This document shows positions 12,250-23,118 of a DNA stretch of 64,000 nt, piece after piece; positions within the stretch are counted from its first letter, which is position 1, and each line of letters starts with the position of its first letter. The translations under genes and the position numbers were made by a program. This DNA comes from Symbiodinium natans (taxonomy: Eukaryota > Sar > Dinophyceae > Suessiales > Symbiodiniaceae). The stretch spans positions 246,001 through 310,000 of the forward strand of contig CAJNDS010002513.1 of NCBI GenBank assembly GCA_905221605.1, given 5' to 3'. The notes beneath the pieces are model-generated. The model was not told the DNA's origin. It saw only the letters and a program-made list of their open reading frames with translations, and did not search any database.

Positions 12250-12360
12250 TATTCCTGGTTCTGTCTAGGGCTTCAGTGGGCATGTCTCAACCCCCAAGTG
12301 AATGAGAGACCCCAACCCTAAAATCCTATGTCAACCCCCAAGTGCATGAGAATCCTCAGA
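12250..12360 (+). repeat. Short direct repeat (about 26 bp, two copies)
   Basis: The phrase GTCAACCCCCAAGTG followed by A/C-ATGAGA occurs at about 12333-12352, and nearly the same sequence (preceded by TC) at about 12285-12307. The surrounding ~700 bases (12050-12780) hold no supportable gene. Confidence 0.6.
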
Positions 12361-12784
12361 AGGAGAGCCGAACCGTGCTGCCGGAGGCCGCAAGCCTCCG
12401 ACTGTCAGACTCACACAGGAGGAGTTGGCTACAATACGGTCCCTGTTGGTGGGTCCTGTTATCAAAAAACACAACCCCCACATGCTCGACAGGCCCAGCA
12501 GTGCTAATCGAGCCTTGCGTTAATGCTATGTAAACTTCGAATAGACAAATTCGGGAGGCAAAAGCTTGCTTTGGAGGCCGTGGGTTGGCATGCAGCTTTG
12601 CCTTTTCTACCGACGAATGCTTCATTCCCATGCTTCTTCCATCTCAACCAAACGGGACGGCCATGGAAACGGCACCAGAATGACGTCTCAGTGTGCGGTA
12701 GGGATCTCTGAGGCTTGAGCTTTGCAGCTCCAACTCCTCACTGGCTGCATCCTGTGGACTCTCCTCGCATCGGCATGCGAAAAA

Positions 12785-12960
12785 GCGTTTAATAGCAATA
12801 ATAATATTAATAATCATCATTAACAAATACATATTAATAATATGCATGATAATAATCATACTAGTCTTGTAGTGTGTGTATATATATAATAGCTACCCCC
12901 CCCCCCCAGCGACCTACCCTTTTTAGGCCTTTTTAGGCCTTTTTAACAAAAATGACAAAG
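12785..12960. repeat. AT-rich simple sequence, poly-C and short tandem repeat
   Basis: An ATA/TAAT-rich stretch and a short TATATA run are followed by a ~14-base C run near 12896. After that come tandem copies of an AGGCCTTTTT-type unit (about 12918-12945). Confidence 0.8.
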
Positions 12961-13079
12961 AAGGCCCAAAAGTCGCGTAGTTAATCACCGGGTAATGAAG
13001 GACAGTTACTGGGACACCCACCTCACAGACCCCGATAAGCCAGCATTGGAAGAATCTACATTTTGAATCTGAAGCGGAC

Positions 13080-14600
13080 AATGCTGTTTTTAGATGTTTA
13101 GATCAGTGTTTTTCTATGCAAATTGTGCCTTTCAAGGGCAATTAATGTTTTGCTGAGCAACTAATTTATTTATACAATTGTGTTTGTACGAGGCAAAGTA
13201 TGAATCAAATAGTGAAACATTTTTCTTGGTTCTATGCGAATTTAGCTACTAGAGTAATTATTCAGCAAAGAGCCCAATTTGACTCAAGTGAATACTATTT
13301 AAAGGAGCATACTCAACCAAGATACGAAATAAACACCATTCTCAACCAAAAAATGGCAAAGTGTGCGTTTAAAGTGCAAATACTGTATTTATACAATTGT
13401 GTCTGTACTAGGCAAAGTATGCTCTCTGAAAAGTCCACTGAAATACCTTATGTTTACATATTCATGAATCGTTTATATTTTTGAAATAATCATTTTATGC
13501 GAATTTAGCTACTAGAGTAATTATTGAGCAAATAGCCCAATTTGACTCAAGTGAATACCATTTAAAGGACCATACTCAACCAAAATACGAAAGAAGCACC
13601 ATATTCAACCAAAATATGGCAAAGTGTGGTTTAAAGGGCAAATAGTGCTTTGTTGAGCAACTAATACATTGAAACAGTTGTGTTTGTACCAGGCAAAGTA
13701 TTATTGAAGTACTATCTGCAAAGTCAAATGAAACACCTTATGTTTACATATTCATGAAACATTTTTTTGAAGTATTCATTCTATGCGAATTTAACTACTA
13801 GAGGAATTCTTAAGCAAATAGCCCAATTTGACTCAAGTGAATACTATTTAAAGGACCATACTCAACCAAATGCGAAATAAACACTTGCGGAAATGGAAAC
13901 GGTTCTACCTACATAACAATGAGACAAAGATTGCTGAAGTATTCACTAAAGACCACTTATATACTATGTCTGAAAAGCACAGTTTGCATGAGCAAGCTTA
14001 AAAATGCACAATAATGGAAATAGAAGCGGTTCTACTTGCATAACGATGAAACCAAGATGTCTGAAGTATTCAATAAAGACCACATATATACTATGCTTGA
14101 AAAACGCAACTTGCACAATCAGGCTTAAAAAATGCACAAGAATCCTAGAAAAGTACTTAGTGAAGGCCATACACAAGCAAATTCACAAATACATAAAAAC
14201 ATCCAAAAGCGCAAGCTTTTCAGGAGAATCTCTGGAAAAGTTTGGATTATAGGGTTTTGGGGTATTCCTGGACAAGTAGGCGTCACTTTTTAAGCAAACA
14301 ATTCTAAGCAATAAATGCTTTTTCTCAAGACTAGTATTGCAAATGCTGCTTCTAGATTTTTAATCGCATTTACCAGGCAAATATTATCCATGCGAATTGA
14401 GCTACCAGAGCACCAAGTAATGGCTGAATAAGGTCTACTACACTTGAGTACAATTAAAAGATGCACTAAACACTAGCGGCTCTACTTACATAATAACGAA
14501 ACAAATAGTTCTGAAGCACTAGAAAGACCACTTGTATACTATTTCTGAAAAGCACAATTAGCATAAGCACACTTAAAAATGCGTAGTTGTTGCCTCGTGA
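13080..14600. repeat. AT-rich satellite-like block with two interleaved repeat families
   Basis: This block is far more AT-rich than its surroundings. Family 1 begins with GCGAATTTAGCTACTAGAG at about 13236 and recurs at about 13499, 13785 and, degenerate, 14394, a period of about 263-286 bp. Within each unit is a second phrase about CCCAATTTGACTCAAGTGAA. Family 2 contains the phrases GGTTCTAC and AAGACCAC with a ~120-bp period at about 13895, 14020 and 14475. All frames here are short. I see no gene. Confidence 0.85.
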
Positions 14601-14611
14601 CCGTGAAGGCG

Positions 14612-14880
14612 AACCAAAAAGCCAAAATACCAAAACCAAAAAACCAAAAAAAACAAGACCAAAAAAACCAAAACCAAAAAAAACAAAAATACCAAAAAAA
14701 ACAATTTTCCGGGACTCTTGGAGAAGCCTCATAGGGATTTCCTGAGAGTCCCGGAAAATTGGTCTTTGGTATTTTTGGTTTTTTTGGTTTTGGTTTTTTT
14801 GATTTTTTTGGTTTTGGTTTTTTTTGTTTTTTTTGGTTTTGGTCTTTTGGTTTTTTTGGTTTTGGTATTTTTGGTTTTTC
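14612..14880. repeat. Long inverted repeat (hairpin) with an ACC/AAA-rich arm
   Basis: The left arm (about 14612-14718) is built from ACCAAAA-type units and ends in CAATTTTCCGGGACTCT. After a ~26-base loop, the right arm starts with the exact reverse complement AGAGTCCCGGAAAATTG (14745-14761). It continues with the complementary GGTTTT-type units to about 14880. The arms are about 110-120 bases. The plus-strand Leu/Val/Phe open frame across the right arm is an artefact. Confidence 0.9.
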
Positions 14881-15007
14881 TACTGTCCCGTGTATGCGAT
14901 TTTAGTTGTATTTTAGTCTACGCCCTAGGAAATACGCTATATTGCACACCGAGTTTGCTTGCAGTGCAGCTGGGTGACTTGAGACAAGGCGAAAAAGGGT
15001 AGGTCAC

Positions 15008-15062
15008 TGGGGGGGGGGGGGTACCATATATATATATATATTTTTTTTTTTAATTTATTTAT
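15008..15062. repeat. Poly-G, (TA)n and poly-T simple repeats
   Basis: A run of 12 G is followed closely by TATATA and then a T run. The following 15066-15860 holds no gene I can support. Confidence 0.9.
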
Positions 15063-15867
15063 AACTGCCATGCCTTCAACCACCTACCCGCTGACCCACT
15101 AGCTCGGCTTAAATGGACTGGAGTTCGTCGGCTATCCATCTCCTGGTTGTTTGCTGCCGACCACCTCCTGGATGAGCAAAGCAAAGAAGCAATATTTGTC
15201 TTGGGGGCATGCCGATCAGATTAAGAGACCTCGTTCTGAGGTGTACCCTGCTGGGCATTTCCGGACCCACTCTCTCAGAGGAGTGGCGCAGGGGTGGTAG
15301 GGACCAATGATACGGTTACCTGCACTTGCGACGGACATAGATTGGCCGAGCTTGACTGCTTCACATAAGCCGTTGCGTCTGAAAAACTGGGACTGGACTC
15401 CACGCAATTACAGCCCTATATGCTTGCCTGGAAGGCTCGTGGCGTACGGCCTTCTGATTCAACAGCAAACTCGTATTGCGGCTTAGGCAACTACTCCGTG
15501 CAGGCCTAGTATCGCATTAATGCAGAATACTTTGCAAATCTGACGGAAGGACGGCACTCCCGTTATTCAACGCATCCTGGGTAAGGAGTGCCAGCTTTGT
15601 AAAGTGCCGACGGGGTAATTATGGAACTCTGTCAGGTCAACAACGTTTAGCCGACTTGCCGGCCGGGGAAACCGACCAACACATTAAGGTTTGCGCCGGA
15701 GGCCTTGACTCTGGAAGATGTCGGCGCATGAAGCCGATACCGATCAGCGGCAGAATTGAGAGCGCGTACCTGGCTGCGATTTCGCAAGGTTCACCCCCTT
15801 GCTTCCCCCACTGGCATGCCATGTGAGACGGTACTGACAACTACGAAGCTCAAGAAAAGGCTGGACC

Positions 15868-16062
15868 TAAACCCTATAAACCCTATAAACCCTATAAACC
15901 CTATAAACCCTATGAACCCTAGAAACCCTATAAACCCTGTAAACCCTATAAACCCTATAAACCCTATAAACCCTATAAACCCTATAAACCCTATAAACCC
16001 TAAAACCCTTTTCACAAGGGACTCGACTGCAACCCTAAAACCCTAAAACCCTAAACCCTATA
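15868..16062 (+). repeat. CCCTATAAA 9-bp tandem array grading into CCCTAAA telomere-like repeat
   Basis: About 15 tandem copies of the 9-mer CCCTATAAA (with CCCTATGAA, CCCTAGAAA and CCCTGTAAA variants) run to about 16000. After a short break come CCCTAAAA/CCCTAAA units to about 16062. The 9-bp period gives a spurious Asn-Pro-Ile repeat frame. The CCCTAAA unit is the plant/dinoflagellate-type telomeric heptamer. Confidence 0.9.
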
Positions 16063-16699
16063 GCTGCAAATACAAACTCATGACCACGAATGCTCACCCG
16101 TCACCCGTCACTGGGCACATAAGCCGCCAGGCTCCGTCCGAGACCCCAAAAAGCAGCAGTGCTAGGCCTGCACCGAGGCTTCCATGGGTCACCAAGAGAA
16201 TTCTTAGCTGGCAAGATTCCAAAACCATGTGTCTAGCAGTCTCGCATCGGGTCCATCTGGGCTATAAGATCCAGGAGGATCTTCGGGGCCATGGGGACTC
16301 GAGTGCGAAACCCTGGCGATTTTGCATGTAGCGCCTGTAGCCTCTGACGTGTGCGGTGCTGAAAACGATTCTGCGGACTTTACATGGCCGTCGACTTCGA
16401 CTAAAAGCAAGTGGACCAGAGTCTTGCTCAGCTGCCTGAACCGCAGGCTGACCCGGTGTTCAGCAAGCCGACTGCCCAGCCCCGGCAATCTGATGGCATC
16501 TCCTGGAAGAAACATCTCCGCGAAGAGTTGGCGGAATGCGACGTGCGCGCAAGAAAAAGGCCCCAGTCCTCGAGGACGATGACGTGTGAGATGATCCCCT
16601 CCTCGAGGCAAACAAAAAACATCCAAGATCCGAGTTGCAACTCTGATCGTGCCAACTGCGACCATGCCGCAGGACTTTCGGATCAAGGGTTTTACTAGT

Positions 16700-17285
16700 A
16701 GTTACTCGCATCTGTGTTCGCTCTCCCAAGTCTCCGCAGTGATGAAAGCTGCCGCCAGCAGCTGCAGCGCAACAAACGTCACGATGCTCCTGCCACTATG
16801 CCGAAGCCAAGCCCCGCCATCTACACGCTTTGCAAATGTTGGGCATGGCACCTGCGGGAACGGAAGTAGGGCAAGCACATGAAAAGATTTCATGCCCGCA
16901 ATTGCAAGCGCCTTGACAGCGCTGTCAAGGCCGTGGCCAGGGTGTACGGGGCCAGCCTGGGGCAAAGGGAATCCAAGGATCCAAGAGCACTGCTTTTTCA
17001 CTGCTTTTCCACTGAGCCTCCGACGTCCACATCAGAACCTGGGCTCTGCCATAGCGGTCCTGCGCGCTCTTCCCATGGCAGCTCGCATGCCAGGTGTTCG
17101 GAACACTGCACTTACGCCACTCACTGCACACGCAACACACACTGCAGAAGACATGTAAAGCAATCCGTCTGGTGCCAGTGCACGGTCCGACAAGCACGAG
17201 ATTGCAGCAGCAAGGATGGCAGAGAGCCCCAGAAAGGATGCCGCGTAGCTGATTTGTGCATCGGATAAAGCAAAGTCTCCTCAGC
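16700..17285 (-). CDS. Membrane-span exon candidates, unrecognised
   Basis: Two minus-strand segments look like exons. At about 17285-17150 one reads AQISYAASFLGLSAILAAA, continuing to CLSDRALAPDGL, a hydrophobic helix followed by a polar loop. At about 16800-16715 another reads SIVTFVALQLLAAAFITAE. Both are in different frames with GC-rich spacers between. The family is not recognised, and they may belong to one split gene. Confidence 0.3.
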
Positions 17286-17289
17286 TTTC

Positions 17290-20200
17290 AGGGCAGTTTG
17301 GTGGTCCAACTCCGAGGCAGCAAACCAGCGCGGCATGTTACCACACCTACGCGACCTATTAAATATTGGTCTTCTCCGGACGCCAAAATATAAAACTATG
17401 TCAGAAATCCTACATTCTGTCCCTGTCCAAGTTGCTTTGAATCTGCGGCACTGCGACACCAAATATAGTCCTGTCAAAGTTGCCTGAATGTCTGCAGAGC
17501 TGTCTGGGCTACGTCTACTGAAGCATATGAAAGGCAAGCTGTCGCGTGCTCATGCACATAATGGCTACACCATGTGTGCGGAGCATGCTTTCCGCTTAAC
17601 CTCATGTCAAGCCAGAGGCGCCAAAATAACCAGCAGCTTGAAGAAGGGCCAGTACTTTCCACTGCCTCGCTGTGGGGACTCGGTAGACATGTTCTAGCAC
17701 TTCTGCCACCTTCCTCGCTGAGTCGCAGCGCAGGGCACGCCCCACCGGCAACAGTCCCCTGTATGCATCTGTCTCACCCCCGCCCTGTTCCCCCGTTGGC
17801 ACAGAAGAAGGAATCAGAAAAACACGAATTGATACTTTCTCGACCTTACCCCGATACCTTGACGTCAGGCGCGGCGGTGGCAGGCCGCAGACGCTGAGGC
17901 GAGTCACCAGCCTAGGATGGCGCCACAAGGCGTCCCCGACACCATGGGGTACCCCATATATGTGCCCCAACACGGCCCTAATATTGACACGGCACTGTGG
18001 AGTGAATCGTGGCGACCCATCACCTGCACTGCACGTGGCCATGCGAAGGCGCAGCAAGCACACAGCATCTTCTCGCCGCGCTTGTCTAGCTTCGTAGACC
18101 AACTCGGCAAGGTGTCATGATGAAGGCAACTTAGGATTTCGGACTTTTTGGTCATCCGTCTAGCGGCCGCTACACAGGGCTACTTATTGTTCAGCGGGCT
18201 TAGGGTTGTTTGGGATTTTCTTGCCTCCTGCCGAGCAGACTCACACCACACTGCAGCGATGCAAAACAGTAAGCGCATCTGGTCTCCAAGGGTTTACGGC
18301 TGTTCGAGACTTAGGCTTCAGGGCAGTTGAGGGTTTCGTGTTCTTAGGGGCGGGCGTTACTGATTGGATGACAAGGCAGGCGCATCGTTCGTGATACTAG
18401 GGCTGGACCATCTGTGACGGCGCACAATTGACAAGGAAACGGGAGTACACTCGACACTGCCCCAATAAACTTGTGAGCTTTCCAGCCATGGCCTTCACAG
18501 CAACTTATTGGGCCCGTTAAAGGCCGTGAACCCTCTGACAATGATACCACAATTCTATGGGCCATTCGCTGAGTCTTCGCTGAAGTCTGCTGCTGAGTCC
18601 CTGACCAGCTGGCGGCTTTTCCACGGCATCACGGCCATGGCTTGACGAATGGCTGGTCATTCGCTGCATACCATACTCTTGAGGGATGTTGACGGAAAAT
18701 TGACATCTGCTTGGGGTTTTTAAAACGCGCAAAACTACTCTTGAGGGAACTGATGGAAATCGACATCTGCTGAAGCGTCGACCTTGAACATGGTTCACGA
18801 CCGGTGGCTGTGCACTGCCCGCAGCATAATATCAGCCGAAGATTTTGGGCCTGTACAGCATGTCAAGCTCTCTTGGATCATGGCTTTCACAACTCAGTGC
18901 CTGTCCCTGCTTGAGTTCGAAAGAAGCACGGGTCATGGCCAAAACAGATGCGCGAGCACGAGACCACCAGAGCGACGCAATCTGCCAACACTGAGCACCG
19001 AGCAGCAATTCCTCCGATCTTCCCGGCTCGAAGTCATGGTCGGGACTTCAAGTCTTCGACTTGAAGGGAGATTTCTTGGGGATCAGGGGAAAAGAAAGCT
19101 GGCACTTAGAACTTAAGTAGATCGGAGATCCTTCAATGCCTCTCCATCCTTACAGCCTCTCCGCGTAAGGCTTCAACTCGTACCAGCCATTCGAGAGTAC
19201 CTGGGCCCCAATGGCCTGGGCATTGCCCATCTAAACTTCTATACATTCTACGGCTGGCGACTCCCCAGGGCTTAACCTTACGTATTCTCTGTATGGAATA
19301 CCTGGCTTCGTGACTTCTGCGATGATATGCGTGAGGCGCGAGAACCGTGAATTCGAGCTCGTACTGCAAAGCCATACACCCTGCCACATGTCACGTAGCT
19401 CTTTTATGTTTGGCACGGAGGTTGCAAGTGATAAAGCTGTGCCGGTTTGTCTTTCTGGTCTATTGCACATTGGACCACGCACTATGCACGCCACCACGCG
19501 CCTCAACCAACAACCCTTTACTTGCCAAGTCCATGCTGTGCCGTGCACCAGCTTGCCACCGTGTACCCAAAGATTTTGGCTCATCTGTTCATCTATGAAG
19601 ACCTGGGAAGCTCCAAAAGGCCAAGCGGTCTCACTCGCCTGCGCTGCTTCGGTTCAGGTCGCCTCAACACAGGTGTTTCATTCGTAGTCCAGGATGTGAT
19701 GGCTGGGGCAAAACACCCAATTCCATTGGACAAGACATGCGGCAGGGGTCAGACCGAGTGGGCGTTTACACTACTTCAAGCTCGCCTGTGCCATCTCAAC
19801 CCCTGTGCCCCAAACCCTACACTTCTGCAATTTTGCCTAGGCCCTGATTGCAAGCTGCAAACAACTGAAAAGGCACGCAGTTTTGACGACGGTGTCGTGG
19901 CTCTTCGGCGCATCACTGCGTTTGCAGAGAGCTTCGTTGGGAAATGTTGGAAACACAGTGCCTCCCGAGCCTTTCATGATTCCCAGAGGTGAACACCACA
20001 CCCTAAGTCCTAGGCTTGCAAGTCTTGAAAGGGGCGCGAGGCTTCCGTCGATGTTCATCGCACGCACATATTGTGCCAAGACCGCTGGTGCAGTCTACCA
20101 GTAACACAACACGGCCCACCAGGATTGGGACTGATTCCATCCTTCACTGCCTGTCAAGCGACACTTTGAACAACCTGTGTTGGGGACAACCTGTGCCTGG

Positions 20201-21220
20201 GTCCCCCGATGCATCACTCGCGCGTCGGCGACATCCTTCCGGCTGGGATCACGCCCCGATTCCTGGAGATGCCGATATCGGCAAGGTTAAGCCTGTGTCC
20301 CGAGTGCATGCCTCACCGCCTTCACGGGCTGCGCAGCTTCTCATTCAAGACCTACCTTGAGGTTTCGGAGTTGTCCGGTGAAGCTGGGAAACAGCTGAAA
20401 CTTTCACCCGCAAGTATCGGGCGATACTTCCGACTGCGGGGCACAGCAACTGGATCTACCACCAAGAATGGTTGGACCTGTTGGGCCCAAGACTTGTTCC
20501 TACGCTGGGACACAGATTTTCCAGGCGTCCTCATGCGTCTGGTAAAAGGATACTGGGGGTCCCGTATCGTGCACTATCCCCCATGTCATGTACAGACTCG
20601 GGAGCGCGATTGCAAACCAACCTCCAACATGATAATTTTACCATACTATCGTCAAACCAGCCATTGACGAAACCTGCAGCTGTTCTCCACACAATGGCCC
20701 CCTCATATGGTGATGCAAGGTTCTGCAACTTTGGCAAAGGAAGCGGACAACGGCATTTGTTCAGAAGACGGTGGTTGTTCACACACCTTGGCGAAGCCAA
20801 AGGGCACTGAGAGCATCGGCTAGAGAATACGTCACACTTCGAGCTGGCATCGAAACGAACAGCATGAAATGACGCACAGTAGCTGAATCCGGAGCTCAAA
20901 GCTTGCTGGTGAAGGATCATCGCCAGGGCGAGTTCTATTCGCTCCTTGCTGCTTGCATCGGAGGGCACAGCACTTGCAGCACCCCGGAAGTAACTAACAA
21001 GGACATCTCTCCCACGCCTGCGTCTCATCCATCCTCCGCAAGTCTTTCGAAAGCTTGACCTTGGAATGTAGGCATAGGTGACGCAGATGAGAAACAACGA
21101 AGTGCTCTGTCTCCATAACTTTCGACCAAGCTATCATCATCGAAGCTGTCACGGCTGTAGACCCCTCGTTGAACGACAGACGAACCTTCCACACACCTTG
21201 CAACCCAGCGGCACAACTCT
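17290..21220. other. Stretch without a supportable gene
   Basis: Numerous overlapping short frames occur on both strands without recognisable domains. A small diverged direct repeat built on CTCTTGAGGGA and GACATCTGCT occurs at about 18680-18775. The C-terminal exons of the channel gene that starts to the right may extend into the last few hundred bases (about 20900-21220), but I could not place them. Confidence 0.4.
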
Positions 21221-21221
21221 G

Positions 21222-23118
21222 ACGCACGGCGAAGAGGTCTGCGGATCTTGCAGGGCCATGCAGCTGTATACCTGCAAGGCAGAAAGGAGCCCTCTGGCAT
21301 CTAGTCAGTCACGCATTGCTTCACTGCAACACCCCCTTGGAGCCAACGCCAAAAGCACAAGCCGACGAAAACAGCAAGAAGGATCCAAACCGTTGACGAA
21401 TCACCTATTGGATTGGGAAGGAAGGCGGGCAGATCCCAACATGGCAACCAATCAGATAATCAGACCGTGGCACAGCGCTCTGTGAACTCTTCCACATTGA
21501 TCGTGTGGTCACCGTCCTCCACTGAGCTCAGACGGATAAGGCTACATCCCAAGCGAGCCACACCCCTAAGCTTTCGAACAATTTCTCAAACAGCAGAGAG
21601 CTCACTTCCTGAACTTAAGTGACTTGCGGTCAACGCAACCTTGCTTTAACTAGGAAACTCTAGGAATAAATCTAAATGGCATGTGTGGACACACCTGGCG
21701 CAGGTGCGGCGATCCTTGTCGAGGCTGACGAACAGAGTCCAAGCATCCATGGCACCGATTTGGAGATACTCAAACCTTGGACGCATGCACTGAGGCCCTG
21801 TTCTCGAATGAAGCCGCGGGGTGCAACAACCCTGAACCCTTTTTTAAGCACGGACTGAGGAAGCTGCCGGCGAAACCTGAAAGTAGCAAGACTTGCGCTA
21901 AGTGGCAACTGGAACACATCTCCCTAAACCCTAACCCCTTTTTGCAGCTCGACAGTTATCGACCCTAAACCCTAAACCTTAAACCCTAAATCCCCCTAAA
22001 CCCTAAATCCCTCTAAACCCCCCAAACCCTAGAACCTACCACCACGGCATGCCCCACCCGTCCCATTCCTTACAGCAACGTGAAAAAGGTCCTGTGAAGC
22101 GGATCGAAGATCTGATGTTTTTGGAGGCTTTTTCAGGGCTTGGGGGTTTAAAGCATTTTGTTGTTTTTGAGGGTTGTTGGGGCTTTTTAGGGCTTAGGGT
22201 TACGTGGTCCACGGATGAACAATCCCTGTTCTCCACACCGGCACTGCTGATTTACACGAACTTCTCCCGAAAACTTCCCCCACCCACATCCCCCCAAGCG
22301 ATTATCTAAACATCTACAATATTATGTTGCAGTTTTCACCTGCGCGGATGTTTGGGGGCATCGGGCCGCTCAGGTTCAGGGTGATTCCGGGGGTGAAGGT
22401 CAAGCTATGACAAGGCAACTCAGAAGTTCCAGAAGAAAGAGACGCGACTCGGGAAAAAGCATCTCAGATCATGTCAGATCAACACAGCCGAGGAGCAGGG
22501 CCTGCACGGCCTCGTCATCGAAATGTCGCTCGAACTCCTTGGACAAAAGTACCCAGAAACGATGCCAACACATGGCTGAAGAAATCGGTACATGAACTTG
22601 TGGCCGAGTGCAGTAGCTGAACAGTCGCCGCACTGGACAAAGGCTCAGGTGCGGCGGTTGGAACGCAGAAGTTGTGGAAGATGGCCAGAAAGCAAAGGCT
22701 ACGACTATTGTCAAACTGGAAGCAGCAACAAGTGGAAAGCCTTTACCTGTCACAGCTGACAACGCATGACCCGTTGCTATATTCTTATATATAGATATGT
22801 ATGCATGTATGTTTATTTATGATATGTTTATATGTTTCTTTCCTTTTGATGCTGTGATGCCAGTCATTGCTGACAAGTGGCAGTAATGGTGAGATGCCCA
22901 AGGCCACGTTCATCAATCTTCTTGAAAAGGTTGCTCACAACCTTGATCGGAGACGTGTGCCAACATGTGTCAGCGTGGCCACATAGAGCGCAAAATGCAA
23001 ACGAAGTCCAAGCAGCATCTTGGTAGTCGCGCCGTGTTTGCATGACCGATTGTAGCACCATGTCATGGTCACGTTCAGCCGCTTTGATAGCACTGTTGCA
23101 AAACACGCCAGTCATGAC
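21222..23118 (-). CDS. Channel S6 end and EF-hand exons
   Basis: Exon 9 (23118-23020) reads VMTGVFCNSAIKAAERDHDM, which completes S6 and enters the C-terminal helix; GA donor. Exon 10 (22941-22882) reads LFKKIDERGLGHLTIT, EF-hand 1 first half; GC donor. Exon 11 (22537-22497, only about 41 bp) reads EFERHFDDEAVQA; GC donor. Exon 12 (21775-21715) reads FEYLQIGAMDAWTLFVSLDK; GA donor. Exon 13 (21516 to about 21472) reads DGDHTINVEEFTERC, a canonical EF loop (D-x-D-G-D-H-T-I-x-x-x-E). Exon 14 (21271 to about 21222) reads QLHGPARSADLFAV. Confidence 0.8.

Noticed and set aside
13080-14600. CRISPR-like spaced repeats
   Set aside because: Units are 120-286 bp, diverged, and lack short identical repeats with unique spacers; the context is eukaryotic.
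14718-15002. Hydrophobic Leu/Val/Phe frame resembling membrane spans
   Set aside because: Arises from TTTTTGGT-type repeats in the right arm of the inverted repeat.
15756-16046. Asn-Pro-Ile repeat protein
   Set aside because: Artefact of the 9-bp CCCTATAAA tandem repeat.
16049-16062. Possible chromosome end
   Set aside because: The array is short, imperfect and flanked on both sides by ordinary sequence, so it is interstitial.
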